Below, piece after piece: positions 11,803 through 21,305 of a DNA stretch of 64,000 nt. This DNA is from Prostheceraeus crozeri (taxonomy: Eukaryota; Platyhelminthes; Polycladida; Euryleptidae). The stretch is taken from assembly GCA_907163375.1 (NCBI GenBank), contig CAJQUW010008929.1, positions 1-64,000 on the forward strand. Direction: 5' to 3'. Position numbers and translations under genes: made by a program. The notes beneath the pieces were generated by a model. The model was given only the letters and a program-made list of their open reading frames with translations. It was not told the origin of the DNA and ran no database searches. The first letter of the stretch is position 1; each line of letters starts with the position of its first letter.

Positions 11803-12438
11803 CTAGCTGTGAACCGAGAAAACTGTCATTGGTTCAACGGAATTAGGTATGATATTAGTTCGAAATCGAAGTCGTTCCGGACATTCCTGAGTTAGATCAA
11901 TAAATAGATAGCCATGTGGTTTCTTAGTTACATCTTCATATATTTTTGAAAGAACTTTAGGTTGTTGAGGTAATATCTGTCTACTGAGATGATGTATCTG
12001 ACTGCTGTCTCTTGGATTTTTAAATATTGCCAAATAATGTGTATTCAAACTTCTAGTTCTTTGCTCTTTCCCTCCATCGAAGATATTTTGGGTGATGTAG
12101 ATAATAAAAGCTTCCCTATGATGTGCAGTTTGAATGAACATTTCAGTTACATCCTTTGAAGATTTGCTTTCACGTAATAGATCATCTAATACTAGTAAGT
12201 CACCTGCTTTGATGTCTTCAGTTGTCGGTAACCCTTGCTTCACATCATAACCTTTCTGGCGAAGTGCAGGATGTAGTTGTGGTTGAAATATGCCATAACA
12301 CCATTTAACTCTTTTAATTTCTTTATTAAACATCTCATTTCTAAATTGTAGTAATTGAGTTACAAAAGTAGTTTTACCGGACTGACTTGGTCCGGCCACA
12401 CACATTGTGCGATCAGTGAATAGGCGAAAATCTGTCAT
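11803..12438 (-). CDS. A32/FtsK-HerA-type genome-packaging ATPase
   Basis: 211 residues. Walker A 'GPSQSGKTTF' lies near residues 16-25 and Walker B 'LLVLDDLL' near 82-89, followed by 'IIYITQNIFDGGKEQRTRSLNTHYLAIFKNPRD', the sensor region typical of Polinton/NCLDV A32 ATPases. It ends 'GYLFIDLTQECPERLRFR'. The start 'MTDFRLF' aligns with 'MDFRLQ' of the other copy. It would pump DNA into capsids. Open over its length. Confidence 0.88.
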   Translation of the reverse strand: MTDFRLFTDRTMCVAGPSQSGKTTFVTQLLQFRNEMFNKEIKRVKWCYGIFQPQLHPALRQKGYDVKQGLPTTEDIKAGDLLVLDDLLRESKSSKDVTEMFIQTAHHREAFIIYITQNIFDGGKEQRTRSLNTHYLAIFKNPRDSSQIHHLSRQILPQQPKVLSKIYEDVTKKPHGYLFIDLTQECPERLRFRTNIIPNSVEPMTVFSVHS

Positions 12439-12546
12439 CCTGAAATTTCAAAAGCTTTAAAGACCAACACCCACCAGTTTGCTTAGAATAAAACAAGTCA
12501 TGTTCCATAACAACTTTATTTACATTTAGAAACTTTCATTTCACAT

Positions 12547-13292
12547 TCACAGCATTTGTGTTTCCTCATCAATGTCAGCATCAAAATAACTTCTCGCGTC
12601 AATTTGAGCATCTTGGCGTTTCAATTTCAACTTAACACTCCCTTCCTTGGATTTCCGTCCCCGCTTTTTGCTTTCTTCAACATCCTTCCCATCTTTTGAA
12701 GTAGATTTATCGATGGTGATTAGACACTTATCAATCGGCATTGGCTCATAAACCAACTGTAGAACTTTCATTTGTAACGATGCCACTTTTCCGGTTGAGC
12801 CGTGAGCACCAATGTATAGTCCGTTGGCGTGTATTAAACCCATGTATCTCCGCGCTTCAGATCATCACACTCCATTGTATTTCCAAGTAGATCGAATGCT
12901 TGAAAGTGATCGGACAATTTCAAGAATAGCGTATCGAACTCGGGTAAATCCTTATAGCCACTTCCTTCCTCTAACGCCTTCCTCCAATGTGTAGGAGCAC
13001 TTTCGGGCAACACAACGCATTCCTTCGCGAAAGAGTCGATGGTTTTTAGTATCATCTGCTGCCATTTCGGAAAGGTCACTCGCATTTGTCTCATGTTGCT
13101 ATATCCAGATGAAGACATACCATTACTGTGGAAAAATGGAACTTGAAGGTAGAAACCATCGTCACCATAGCTCAACGTTTGGAAGTAAAAGGTATTTCCA
13201 ATCCCTTGAACCTTCCTTGTCGGTCGGAATTTAAAGAGATCACGTTCAAATGAGTCGCTCTCCTCTCTAACTATAAACATTTTTTGAGACAT
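12547..13292 (-). pseudogene. Homologue of the spliced right-end Polinton protein (broken)
   Basis: The C-terminal half contains 'HANGLYIGAHGSTGKVASLQMKVLQLVYEPMP' aligned to 'KVNGLYYGRHKDNKIASLSMHMESILYIPKPP' of the gene at 38056-38831, followed by a Lys-rich tail. The N-terminal half has 'FRPTRKVQGIGNTFYFQTLSYGDDGFYLQVP'. Function unknown. The basic tail and early-type promoter upstream are compatible with a DNA-binding replication protein (inference). Broken, about one break. Confidence 0.5.
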
Positions 13293-13350
13293 AATTCAAT
13301 GTTGTACTTATTCGGAGCTTTTCAACCGTCAGCGATGAATGATAGCTTGA

Positions 13351-13440
13351 AAGTGATTAAAGAGTACAAGCGCGTCTCTCTTATATACATATTCACATGA
13401 GTCATCAATCAATGATGACGTGTCAATCCATGATTCGTCG
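13351..13440 (-). promoter_or_regulatory. TATA promoter of the leftward gene at 12547-13292
   Basis: On the minus strand, TATATAAG (13387-13380) is followed ~33 bases later by a TCACTT initiator-like site (13356-13351). Upstream lie an AP-1-like TGACTCAT and a CRE-like ACGTCATC (about 13400-13422). The spacing matches promoters of the other Polinton. Confidence 0.5.
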
Positions 13441-13441
13441 T

Positions 13442-13891
13442 CTATAGCAACACTGCGGCACCTGCTACAACTTTCCCTAGTGGACTGTTGAGTACATTGT
13501 AAATGCTGTTTCCAATATCATTCAACATATTCAAAAACCCACCACCTCCACGCTGAACTAAGTTCCGCCTTTTCATATCACTGCTTCTTGGATTTGAAAA
13601 TTTTCTAATGCTGTTTAGAGAATCAGTACTCAATAAAGGCTTGTATATTGGGAGGCATTTGTGTATTGCAAAAGCCAAATCACGGATGAAATCATCACTG
13701 GAGTTCTGAATTAATTTGCACTTAACTTTATTGTTTCGCATGCTGTTTAACTTTCGCAACGCCTTCTTAAACTGACTTGAAGGTCTAAAAGAACCATTCT
13801 TCCGAGAAAAAGATGCCTTTTGTTTTGCAGTCATTTTTATTGTGTTAAAAGCAAAGCATTTATAAAAATATACATTTTTGCTTAGTTCCAT
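13442..13891 (-). CDS. Small basic Polinton protein with amphipathic C-terminus
   Basis: The likely start is the internal Met at 13834 (MTAKQKASFS). Basic N-terminal two thirds ('FKKALRKLNSMRNNKVKCKL', 'FIRDLAFAIHKCL'), then 'LVQRGGGGFLNMLNDIGNSIYNVLNSPLGKVVAGAAVLL', a glycine hinge plus hydrophobic or amphipathic helix. Homologous to 36082-36438. The layout resembles adenovirus pVI-like membrane-active minor proteins; that role is inference. The 'QRGG' before the helix recurs in other virion candidates and may be a protease site. Confidence 0.5.
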   Translation of the reverse strand: MELSKNVYFYKCFAFNTIKMTAKQKASFSRKNGSFRPSSQFKKALRKLNSMRNNKVKCKLIQNSSDDFIRDLAFAIHKCLPIYKPLLSTDSLNSIRKFSNPRSSDMKRRNLVQRGGGGFLNMLNDIGNSIYNVLNSPLGKVVAGAAVLL

Positions 13892-13900
13892 GCAACAAAG

Positions 13901-14395
13901 TCAAACGGTAACAGATGGTAGGTCGTAGTCATCAACATCACTCAAGGTCTGAGTCGTTGCAGTTATAAGCTGTTCTATATTACACATTAAATCCTTTGAT
14001 AGAGGACAGCATGAACAGCATGGTTTTGAAGCGAAGACTTTTAAAAGATTAGCATAGTATGCTCCAAACTTGATTATGTCCCGGTCATCTTGCACTGCCA
14101 CATTGACGCTCATCGACGGGGGTCCGGTAAACATGTCCACCTTGAATTTGTCACCATTTTCCTCATAGTGGCTAAATACGATTATATCATGCAAACAAGT
14201 TTTCAATTTCCGTGTTCTCATTTCACAATAGCAACGAGAACTCTGTGGAATAGCATCCGTCAAACTCAGAGGCTTGAACACTTCATCGAGCCAAAATCTT
14301 AGTACTCGCGTAAGGGCATTGGTCAATGTCCTCATAAAGAGTTTCTGAAGTTCAATATCATCTTCACAATGGTAGAATGTGACAATATCCTCCAT
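13901..14395 (-). CDS. Hypothetical Polinton protein
   Basis: 164 residues with no recognised domain. It starts 'MEDIVTFYHCEDDIELQKLF'. A cysteine cluster 'SKPCCSCCPLSKDLMCN' lies near residue 128. It occupies the place of 36816-37226 in the other element, but I see only weak similarity. A TATA box lies ~175 bases upstream. Confidence 0.4.
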   Translation of the reverse strand: MEDIVTFYHCEDDIELQKLFMRTLTNALTRVLRFWLDEVFKPLSLTDAIPQSSRCYCEMRTRKLKTCLHDIIVFSHYEENGDKFKVDMFTGPPSMSVNVAVQDDRDIIKFGAYYANLLKVFASKPCCSCCPLSKDLMCNIEQLITATTQTLSDVDDYDLPSVTV

Positions 14396-14568
14396 CAGAT
14401 CTATGAGATCAGCTTTCTAACCAATAACATCATTTGCAGAGGAGAAAATTTGCTAGTAAACAGATTGTCTTTGTGAATAATTGAAACAGGAATGATCGTG
14501 GTAAATTGCATGTTTATTAATGTTTACAATCCTCAACAAGTATGGTTGTAATAGAAGTGTGATAACCT

Positions 14569-14576
14569 TATATACA
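14569..14576 (-). promoter_or_regulatory. TATA box for leftward gene 13901-14395
   Basis: TATATAAG on the minus strand. It lies between the RING gene (14622) and the ATG at 14395, in a 220-base gene-free spacer. Confidence 0.4.
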
Positions 14577-14621
14577 AAAGCTGCACAATAGCAACCAATC
14601 ACAGACACGCATGATGACTCA

Positions 14622-15128
14622 TCATGAACGATATACAGTAACTGTTGAAATTATTTCTTCATCACAAAGGGGACAAAATGTAGTTTCCAAGGGTACATAG
14701 CATGTAGAACAAATGACAAAATGAGAACATGGTAACAAGAGAAGGGATTTTTCCCGTTCAAAACACCTAATGCAGTTCCGTTCACATAATAATTCAAACG
14801 TCTCTATTTCTAATTTCTTTCTGAAGTCACTTTCATTGATAGAACATTTCGATAAATCAATTGACGGTTTCACTTTTTTTATCTCCGTTTCAGAAAGTTC
14901 CAATTTCATCCTCCTAATTTTACTGTCTTTATAATGTAGCACTGAGAAATCTTCTATCCAACTACGATCCAAATTAGCATTCATGGTATTCTCATCCAGA
15001 TCCATTAGTCGTTCAACTAAATCACCAGCTTTGATAATTTCATTTAGATTTGTAACAGTTTCTATAGCCTTTAGCGAAAAACCAAGGTCTCTTGCAACAA
15101 TCCATGAAATTGGGAAACTAGTCATCAA
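14622..15128 (-). CDS. UBA-like/RING protein resembling the C-terminus of IAPs
   Basis: 168 residues. The N-terminal ~50 residues ('ARDLGFSLKAIETVTNLNEIIKAGDLVERLMDLDE') have the look of the IAP UBA domain. The C-terminal C3HC4 RING reads C-x2-C ('CIRCF'), 'LLLPCSHFVICSTC' and 'CPLC', the compact type seen in XIAP/cIAP and baculovirus IAPs. No BIR domain is present. It would be a RING E3 ubiquitin ligase acting on host death or defence proteins (inference). It is the outermost gene of the element, where captured host genes are common. Some other RING E3 is the alternative. Confidence 0.6.
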   Translation of the reverse strand: MMTSFPISWIVARDLGFSLKAIETVTNLNEIIKAGDLVERLMDLDENTMNANLDRSWIEDFSVLHYKDSKIRRMKLELSETEIKKVKPSIDLSKCSINESDFRKKLEIETFELLCERNCIRCFEREKSLLLLPCSHFVICSTCYVPLETTFCPLCDEEIISTVTVYRS

Positions 15129-15249
15129 TATTCACATCAACAAACAACTTTCACGTATTCGTAACTTAACCTAGTTATGAAAATCAATACAATTGTCATC
15201 AATGGTCACAATTGTCACATTTGAGCAAGCAGTCTCAAAACAAACACCT

Positions 15250-15545
15250 GTTTAAGTACCGAAATAGATGTTCGCATCCCTATTCTAATTCACATACTCT
15301 AACTCAATTTCGGAACAAGCCGTTCCGATCTCAACACACAAATAAGTGTACCGAATCATTAAGTATGATCTCAATTCGCCTATCAATCGGAACGCGGTTC
15401 CTATTTACATGTTCCTATCCATGTTCGCATCCATTGGCAATTCGGAACATGTTCCTATCCATGTACGTATTCGCAATTCGGAACATGTTCGCATTGGCAA
15501 TTCGGAACACATGTTCCTATCCATGTTCGTATCCACTATCAGTGC
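15250..15545. repeat. Tandem repeat 'CAATTCGGAACATGTTCCTA'
   Basis: Degenerate units of ~30-45 bases built on CAATTCGGAACATGTTC and CCTATCCATGTTCG, most regular at 15434-15540. The core GGAACATGTTCC is a perfect palindrome. It may belong to the terminal repeat of the left Polinton, since the other element also has internal repeats in its ends. Confidence 0.6.
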
Positions 15546-15861
15546 CTCCGCAATACTAACTACTCTTTCCTTATTTGAACGCATCTTTCTACGGCCTTTG
15601 ACATGCCAAAGTTTTCTATTGAGCTAATGCGTCTTGCAGTGTCTTCGTTTCCAAAAAGGAAATGCTGTTTAGTTTTCGTGAGTTTGTAGGCTTTTTAAAC
15701 TAGATACGTGCTTAGTGTTTATGACTGGATTGTAAACGGCAGATGCTCGTATGCATTATCTCATGCCCGTTATCTTCTTCAGTTATAAAATGTACATTTG
15801 GCTTAATCCTAGTAAATGGGGGGGAGATGGGATACTACGTGGAGTCTGATGGTACCGTGCA
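15546..15861. other. Spacer without recognised feature
   Basis: No open frame of note and no repeat recognised. It may contain the true right end of the left Polinton, which I could not locate without its other end. Confidence 0.3.
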
Positions 15862-15886
15862 TTTATCAGCAACCGCTGCTGATAAA
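15862..15886. repeat. Perfect 10-bp hairpin
   Basis: TTTATCAGCA - ACCGC - TGCTGATAAA: two perfect 10-base arms with a 5-base loop. It lies just before the decayed ORF at 15898. No CTRR end follows, so a Helitron end is not supported. Confidence 0.6.
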
Positions 15887-15897
15887 GACAGATAATC

Positions 15898-16250
15898 ATG
15901 AAAGAGGCGTCAATATTTGAAGCTGTTAAATCTGTAGAGAGGAAACATGAGGCATTAGACGAGTGAAGAATCTTATTGCATGAAAGGGATAAAAATTGAG
16001 TATGACAGGAAGCCATTAAAAAAGGCGATTTGATCGGAGTTAGGCAAGCAAATGAATTGTTGGACAATACTCAAAGTAAAGTGAAGTTCGGCACACAGAA
16101 GCATTCGAGTTATGAGTGAATAAAGAAAGCGTGTCACACATTGTTAAAAGTGGCCGAAAAGCTAAAGACTTCCAAAGAACTTGATATTTTGTTGTATCAC
16201 CCTGCCACCTATGCTTCACCTAGATTTCTCGCATGCTCAACTTTAGTATA
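15898..16250 (+). pseudogene. Decayed ORF of unknown family
   Basis: From the ATG at 15898 one frame reads about 115 codons of ordinary-looking charged sequence ('EASIFEAVKSVERKHEALDE', 'LLKVAEKLKTSKELDILLYH') interrupted by TGA at 15964, 16000, 16006 and 16117. All interruptions are TGA, as expected from CGA>TGA decay. I do not recognise the family. It could equally be a chance frame. Confidence 0.3.
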
Positions 16251-16378
16251 ACATGAGTTGTCATCTTATTTTCGTTGTAGATGATGACATGACGGACAGT
16301 GATCGAGAGAATAAATTTTCTGATTAGTACAGCTAAAGTTGACATATGCGCGCATAAGTGTATTTATGGTATTTATTT

Positions 16379-17004
16379 GGTACTTATGGGTTATCTCCCC
16401 CCCCCAGGTTTTCAAATTTGTCTATCATCCGCAAAAATGTATCAATCGCCACCAAACTTCAGGTACACGTAATTAAGCATATTTTCTACCCACATATAAA
16501 ATTTCACGCAGATTGGACAAGTACTTTTTGCATTAGAGACGATGACGTGAAGTGTAGCGATGTCATCTGCTTGATCTGACTTCGTCTGTTCGACGGATTA
16601 TTGCTACTCGTGTGTGCATTGTTCTCTCCCCCTCTTCGTCTCATCCACTGTTATTTGAAATCTTCCCGCGGCCACTACCTTGCCACACCTTTATTATAAG
16701 CTGAACATGTTAGTGTAAGGGATGTGGCCTGGTCATTATCACTTCACTAGTTGTCGGGAAATGACTTTGTTAACTTCAAGTGCTTTCTGCTCAGACGATG
16801 AGGTCAGAAGAAATCAGATCAAGCTGCAGCAACGCTTCATTTCAAGTTATCGCCCCTAATTCAGAACTTGTCCAATTTGGACAAGTTTTGGTATGTGGGT
16901 AGAAAATATCCTCACTCACATGCACTTATAGTTTTGTAGCGATTGTTTCATTTCTACGGATTTTACACGAATTTTAAAACGTGGGGGGATAACCCATAAG
17001 TACC
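16379..17004. mobile_element. MITE 'A', complete copy
   Basis: Terminal inverted repeats GGTACTTATGGGTTATC ... GATAACCCATAAGTACC enclose ~626 bp with C-rich/G-rich runs just inside each end. Inner sequence is repeated in the copy split by the Polinton (17194-40474). Flanks TTATTT and TTATCT are an imperfect target duplication. No coding potential. 8-bp duplications at the second copy favour a hAT-like mover. Confidence 0.7.
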
Positions 17005-17481
17005 TTATCTTTTGTAATAAATATATACTCCTTCATACGTTCGTGTCTTTTTACCGATATCAAAATTACAATAACAACAGATGAATCTACTTCGGACCAT
17101 TAACGGATTACAAAACAGAATCTCCTGGTATGAGCTCATGTTACGACTTTATTGTTTTCAGATGAATATCGATATTTATCTGTAAGGCGAATTGGTACTT
17201 GTAGGTTATCTCCCCCCACGTTTTCAAATTTGTCTACAATCCGTGGAAATGAATCAATCATCACAAAACTTCAGAGACACGTATTTGAGTATACAGTAGT
17301 GTTCGGATTTACTAACAATTCGGATTTACTAACATATTTTCGTAGCACGGCGAAGTTTCCTATTTATTGTAGAGAACTTGTTCGGATTTAGTAACGTCGA
17401 ATTTAGTAACAATTCGGGTTTAGTAACAATTTGGATTTAGTAACATATTTTACCTGCACGATGGCATGTTACTAAATCCGA

Positions 17482-18828
17482 AGTAGTAAGGAAGTGACAA
17501 ATACCAGATAGCGCAAGATGGCCGCCATCGCTGACGTCCCCCCCTGCCCCTGCCCCTCCCCTCCTCTCCCCTCCCCCTCCCCCTCCCCTCCTCTCCCCTC
17601 CCCCTCCCCCTCCCCTCCCCCTCCCCCCCTCTGGAACGGCAGAGTGTCGTGGTCGGCCGCCGTGGTGCTTCGGGTCTGAGTGTCGTGGTGGACTTGGGCG
17701 ACCGCCAGGATTAGTCTTGAGGCTATAGTGTGTGATGTTTTTCGTGCTGAATGTTGGGTTGTAAAATGGGCTGTTTCGAGTGGAAGGAGTGGTCGGATGA
17801 GAAAACGGAGGCCAGATTCGGATTCAGCGTGAAATTCTGCATCGGTATGGTGAGTTTCAAGGCAATCGGCGAGAAAAAATTTTCAACATTTTTCGAAAAA
17901 ACGACAGAGTTAGAATTTGGGACGTTTTGGGCTCTAGCTTCAAAACGAAGCATCGGATGGGAAAACGGAGGCCAGATTCGGATTCAGCGTGAAATTCTCT
18001 ATCTGTATGGTGAGTTTCAAGTCAATCGGAGAGAAAAAATTTTCGCTGACGTCCCCCCCCACTCTGGACAGCTCGCTTCGATTTTGGCTTCCAGTGGACG
18101 GATTTTGTCGTGCCATAGCTCGTTTGAAAGCTAAGAGTGAGATAAATTCACTGAAAGAATCGGCTTGTTCCTATCTGTCTTCGTTTAGATGTGAGACGCC
18201 ATTTAAGATTTTGGGACATTGGCAAAAAACGACAGAGTTAGAATTTGGGACGTTTTGGGCTCTAGCTTCAAAACGAAGCATCGGATGGGAAAACGGATTT
18301 CAGATTTGGAATCAGCGTGAAATTCTCTATCTGTATGGTGAGTTTCAAGTCAATCGGAGAGAAAAAGTTTCGCTGACGTCCCCCCCCTCTGGACAGCTCG
18401 CTTCGATTTTGGCTTCCAGTGGACGGATTCTGTCGTGCCATAGCTCGTTTGAAAGCTAAGAGTGAGACAAATTCACTGAAAGAATCGGCTTGTTCATATC
18501 TGTCTTCGTTTAGATGTGAGACGCCATTTAAGATTTTGGGACATTGGCGAGAAAACGACAGAGTTAGAATTTGGGACGTTTTGGGCTGTAGCTTCAAAAC
18601 GAAGCATCGGATTGGAAAACGGATTTCAGATTTGGAATCAGCGTGAAATTCTCTATCTGTATGGTGAGTTTCAAGTCAATCGGAGAGTTTTAAAGTCAAT
18701 CGGAGAGAAAAATTTTCAACATTTTTCGGAAAAACGACAGAGTTAGAATTTTTGCGATGGCTGCTTCCCGTAGAGCCAAAACGAAGCATCGGATGGGAAA
18801 ACGGAGGCCAGATTCGGATTCAGCGTCA
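17482..18828. repeat. Left terminal inverted repeat of the Polinton
   Basis: Outer ~420 bp are shared with the right end. Inside are tandem units of ~325-330 bp (starting near 17900, 18230 and 18556, with a shorter last one near 18736), each containing 'ACGACAGAGTTAGAATTTGG', 'TGGTGAGTTTCAA' and 'GCTGACGTCCCCCCC'. The left arm has about one unit more than the right. Confidence 0.9.
17535..17632 (+). repeat. C/T-only tract in the left terminal repeat
   Basis: Nearly 100 bases of CCCCTCC-type homopyrimidine sequence. The right arm has a shorter purine version (about 39838-39872). It could form triplex or quadruplex structures, and its length difference suggests slippage. Confidence 0.8.
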
Positions 18829-19436
18829 AATTCTACATGGAAATGGTGTATTTCCAGCTCAATCGGAGCACTAGAACCGGAGATAGACGGGTTTTTAGTG
18901 TTTGGATGATGGGTATTACGTCATCAGCTGATCGCCACACACTATATAAGCTGGGAACCGACAGAGACTTGTCATTCAGACGAGAGATTGCCAACGGTAA
19001 GTCGTCTCCCTGAGCTCCGATGATAGCTTCGGACATTCCAAATCCCGAGTTTCTATATGACACCGACTTAGAAAATTTCATTGCTGATATCAGCTAAGCC
19101 GTCAGACTTAGAGGTTCGCCAGGAGATGGCCTTCGTCTCCAGGCCATAAAAGACTCCAAAACTTTAAAGGCTTGTAACTTTGCTTCTACAAGTCCGTTTG
19201 ACTTGATTCAAAAAAGGTTCGGTCGCTATTGACCTGCCCTAAGTGATAGACTACTTATAAAATTTCATAAGTAGTGCTAAAAAGTTGAAAATTTTAAATT
19301 CACTATTTTTGGAGGTTTTCTGGGGTTTTCGACCCTGCTGAAGTCAATGAAAGCATTTTTAATGATGTCTGAGCCAGTCTTCTCATGCTATAAGCGGCTT
19401 TTCACTGAAAGCGAGCAAGACACGGAGAGTTTTGCT
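18829..19436. other. 5' leader region of the coiled-coil gene
   Basis: Contains the promoter (18916-18977), the first noncoding exon and the start of its ~1-kb intron (donor ACG|GTAAGT, intron from 18997). A short hairpin GGAGA-TGGCCTTCG-TCTCC lies near 19112-19130. No open frame of note. Confidence 0.5.
18916..18977 (+). promoter_or_regulatory. Polinton early-type promoter (left end)
   Basis: CRE/ATF-like TTACGTCATC and E-box CAGCTG lie just upstream of TATATAAG (18943-18950). An initiator TCATTC (18972-18977) puts its A 31 bases after the start of the TATA box. The first exon ends at 18996 with a consensus GTAAGT donor. Adenovirus early promoters also use ATF sites with a TATA box, which makes this arrangement credible for a related virus-like element. 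Confidence 0.65.
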
Positions 19437-19990
19437 GTAATATTCCACTGACAGGGTGTTCCTTCGGGACGGCGGACGATGCCGTAGTGATAAGTGTGGC
19501 AAGGGAATGTGTCATATTTGAGACCGTAACCGCTGGGACAACTCATGTCTCATGTTGGGCATTTGACACAGCTCTCAACGTAGCACTTTGAACGCCAATC
19601 GGTTGAGTCTTAGCTATCTTGTCATGGGTGGCCTCTAAACATCTCCATTGCAAAACGCTGGTGAATCAAGCACTCTACGGCTTGCTATCAAGCTGATCAA
19701 AGCAATAACTTGGGATGTTTCCTCAAGGTTTTCAAGTATGCTAAGTTCAAATCTGCTATCAGATTTCAAATTTAACTAAGTCTAAGGCAGCTTTGAGGGG
19801 TTAGATCCCAGCTACTGTTCACTACCTTTGACTCGGCGTTGCTGTTACCACTTCGGGGCAGTGACAATGATGTCTTCAGCTGTAAATAGCGGGTATCGGG
19901 GAAGATCTCTCACTTCCCTAGTGATCAGTACAAGGCCTTCGGGCTGTCGACGGGATCGAGTGCCACTCACTACACTCAAATCTATCATTC
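19437..19990 (+). ncRNA. Candidate structured RNA segment 1, inside a leader intron
   Basis: Noncoding on both strands but conserved with 21306-21592. Shared blocks are GTAATATTCC, GTTCCT, GGGACGGCGG, CCGTAG, CGCAAGGGA/CAAGGGAATG, CTCTCAACGTAG and CCATTGC (19437-19651 versus 21383-21592), plus a stem with loop CTGCTATCAG (19743-19773). UUCG-capped stems occur at 19461-19470 and near 19934-19945. Conserved stems with changed bases point to RNA structure. It lies in the intron 18997-20033. Function unknown. Confidence 0.4.
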
Positions 19991-20035
19991 CTCACTAAGT
20001 GTAAAAATCATTGTTTTCCGTTTTTCGCTTCAGAA

Positions 20036-21211
20036 ATGCCGAAATACAATAATACGAAGACCAGTTTCAAACTGTGTCAATGCCGGAAGGTATTCCGAGC
20101 TGACGCCTTCAAGAAGCACGCTTCCACTAACAAGAAACAGATAGGGGTCGCTCGCTACTATTGCGGAGCCCACAAAGTCAGTCGCTTAAGTGAGCGGCTG
20201 GAGGATTGGCACTCACAACACAGCGAGTGTCAAACAGGCGAAGTAGGCGAAGAAGAACGGAGTTCACTCTTCGCCACTGAGCTCCGTTCTTTGGAGCTAC
20301 AATCTGCCAACGAGCAAGAACGGAGTTCACTCTTCACCACTGAGGCCACTGAGCTACAATCCGCCATTGAAGCGATTGCCGCTGTATCCTCACTTAGTAG
20401 CGAGAGCTCGCTGACCAGCAGCGATAGTGAGGAGGAGGAGGAGGGAGAGCTACAGTCGCAACTTATCGAGGACGTCGACCTCGATCGCGAGACCCCTACA
20501 GCCGTAACTGCGAGTGGAATTGCAACACAATGTCGCAATTTTGTCAAGCGCCCGCCGGTGATCGCCGAACGGGATAGACTAAAGAAAGAGGTGGAGAAGT
20601 TGAAGGAGGAGGCCTTCTCATACAAGGCAAAGTATGAGGACCTAAAGAACGTGGCCGGATAGATGAAGAAGGTGAAGGAGAGATTAAGCGAGCGGGATGG
20701 CGAGTTGGAGCAGGAGAGGCTCAAGACTCTCGACGGGAAAGCCAGAGAAGAGGCTTTACTAGCAGAGAGGGAAAGTAGGGAGAAGGAGATACGAAGGTTG
20801 AAGGAGGAAGTGGAGAGACTCCGTGTGCAGATGGCTAAGGTGGTCGAGACGAACCACGAGCTGCACCGTTCGGCGCAGCTGGTGGATCGCGATCGAAGGT
20901 TGCGTTCCAGTCGTCTGCACATCCCTATTAGAAAGGGGAGAGTAGCAGAAACTCCTCTCTTGTACGAGCGTGGAAGAGGGGAGAAATGCTACTCTCGGGT
21001 GAAGAAAGGGGTGGAGTGTCTACACTTCACCTTCGATCATCGTGATCCGATCTCGAATTTCCTTTATGAGGAAGCGTCCGAGAAGATCTGTAAGTAAAAA
21101 TGACTAAATTAAAATGTAAGATGATAACTCACTACTTCTTTCTTTACAGACATCCAAGAGAAGCGACCACCCGCCCCGTTGCCGGAGCCGCAGTCGAAAC
21201 AGCAAGCCTGA
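20036..21211 (+). pseudogene. Spliced coiled-coil/zinc-binding accessory gene of the Polinton
   Basis: The ATG follows directly after a splice acceptor (TTCAG, 20029-20033), the end of the leader intron. The N-terminal part has Cys/His pairs ('LCQCRKVF', 'KKHAS', 'YYCGAHK', 'WHSQHSEC') that may bind zinc. The middle is acidic, Ser/Glu-rich, with a near repeat of 'EERSSLF-TEL'. The C-terminal half is a long Lys/Glu/Arg coiled coil. A further intron is likely (donor CT|GTAAGT from 21090, acceptor TTTACAG ending at 21149) before a short Pro-rich tail. First gene from the left end. Function unknown; a regulatory or scaffold role is a guess. About one break. Confidence 0.5.
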
Positions 21212-21305
21212 GTCCCTACCACACACCCCGAGAACGAACCATCGGCTCTCTTAAGGGCCACCATGGGGCAAGACATGATAGAACCTCCTCGCGGTTTGCC
21301 CTGGG

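Larger units (their letters stand above)
1..15560. mobile_element. Polinton/Maverick-type element, incomplete and broken
   Basis: A second Polinton lineage, separate from the element at 17482-39929. Visible parts are a PC4-like/TBP-like pair at the left edge, then leftward genes for a large virion candidate, chromodomain integrase, VIPQ protein, A32-type packaging ATPase, a homologue of the other element's right-end protein, small basic protein and a UBA/RING protein. The polymerase, protease and capsid genes are not seen as open genes; they would lie left of the window or in the damaged 1.2-8.2 kb stretch. The left end is outside the window. The right end is uncertain: I set it after the tandem repeats at 15250-15545, which may be part of a terminal repeat. 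It is broken, with several breaks, and looks older than its neighbour because protein similarity between the two is only moderate. Confidence 0.7.

Noticed and set aside
15250-15545. Possible CRISPR array
   Set aside because: Repeat units are contiguous and degenerate with no unique spacers, and the setting is eukaryotic.
15212-15627. Two frames of 93-115 codons
   Set aside because: Translation of the tandem repeat CAATTCGGAACATGTTCCTA, not a gene.
15862-15886. Helitron 3' end
   Set aside because: The hairpin is perfect but no CTRR terminus follows within the expected distance.
17751-18746. Several 75-156-codon frames in the left terminal repeat (and 39188-39589 in the right)
   Set aside because: They are the same tandem unit read in overlapping frames on both strands, without a domain or a consistent start.
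19437-19990. Group I intron or self-cleaving ribozyme
   Set aside because: I could not find the conserved core of a group I intron or a hammerhead (CTGATGA...GAAA) in the segment.
20230-20922. 230-codon Ser-rich minus-strand frame
   Set aside because: Shadow of the Glu/Lys coiled-coil gene on the plus strand. Ser/Leu richness is what the complement of that code gives.
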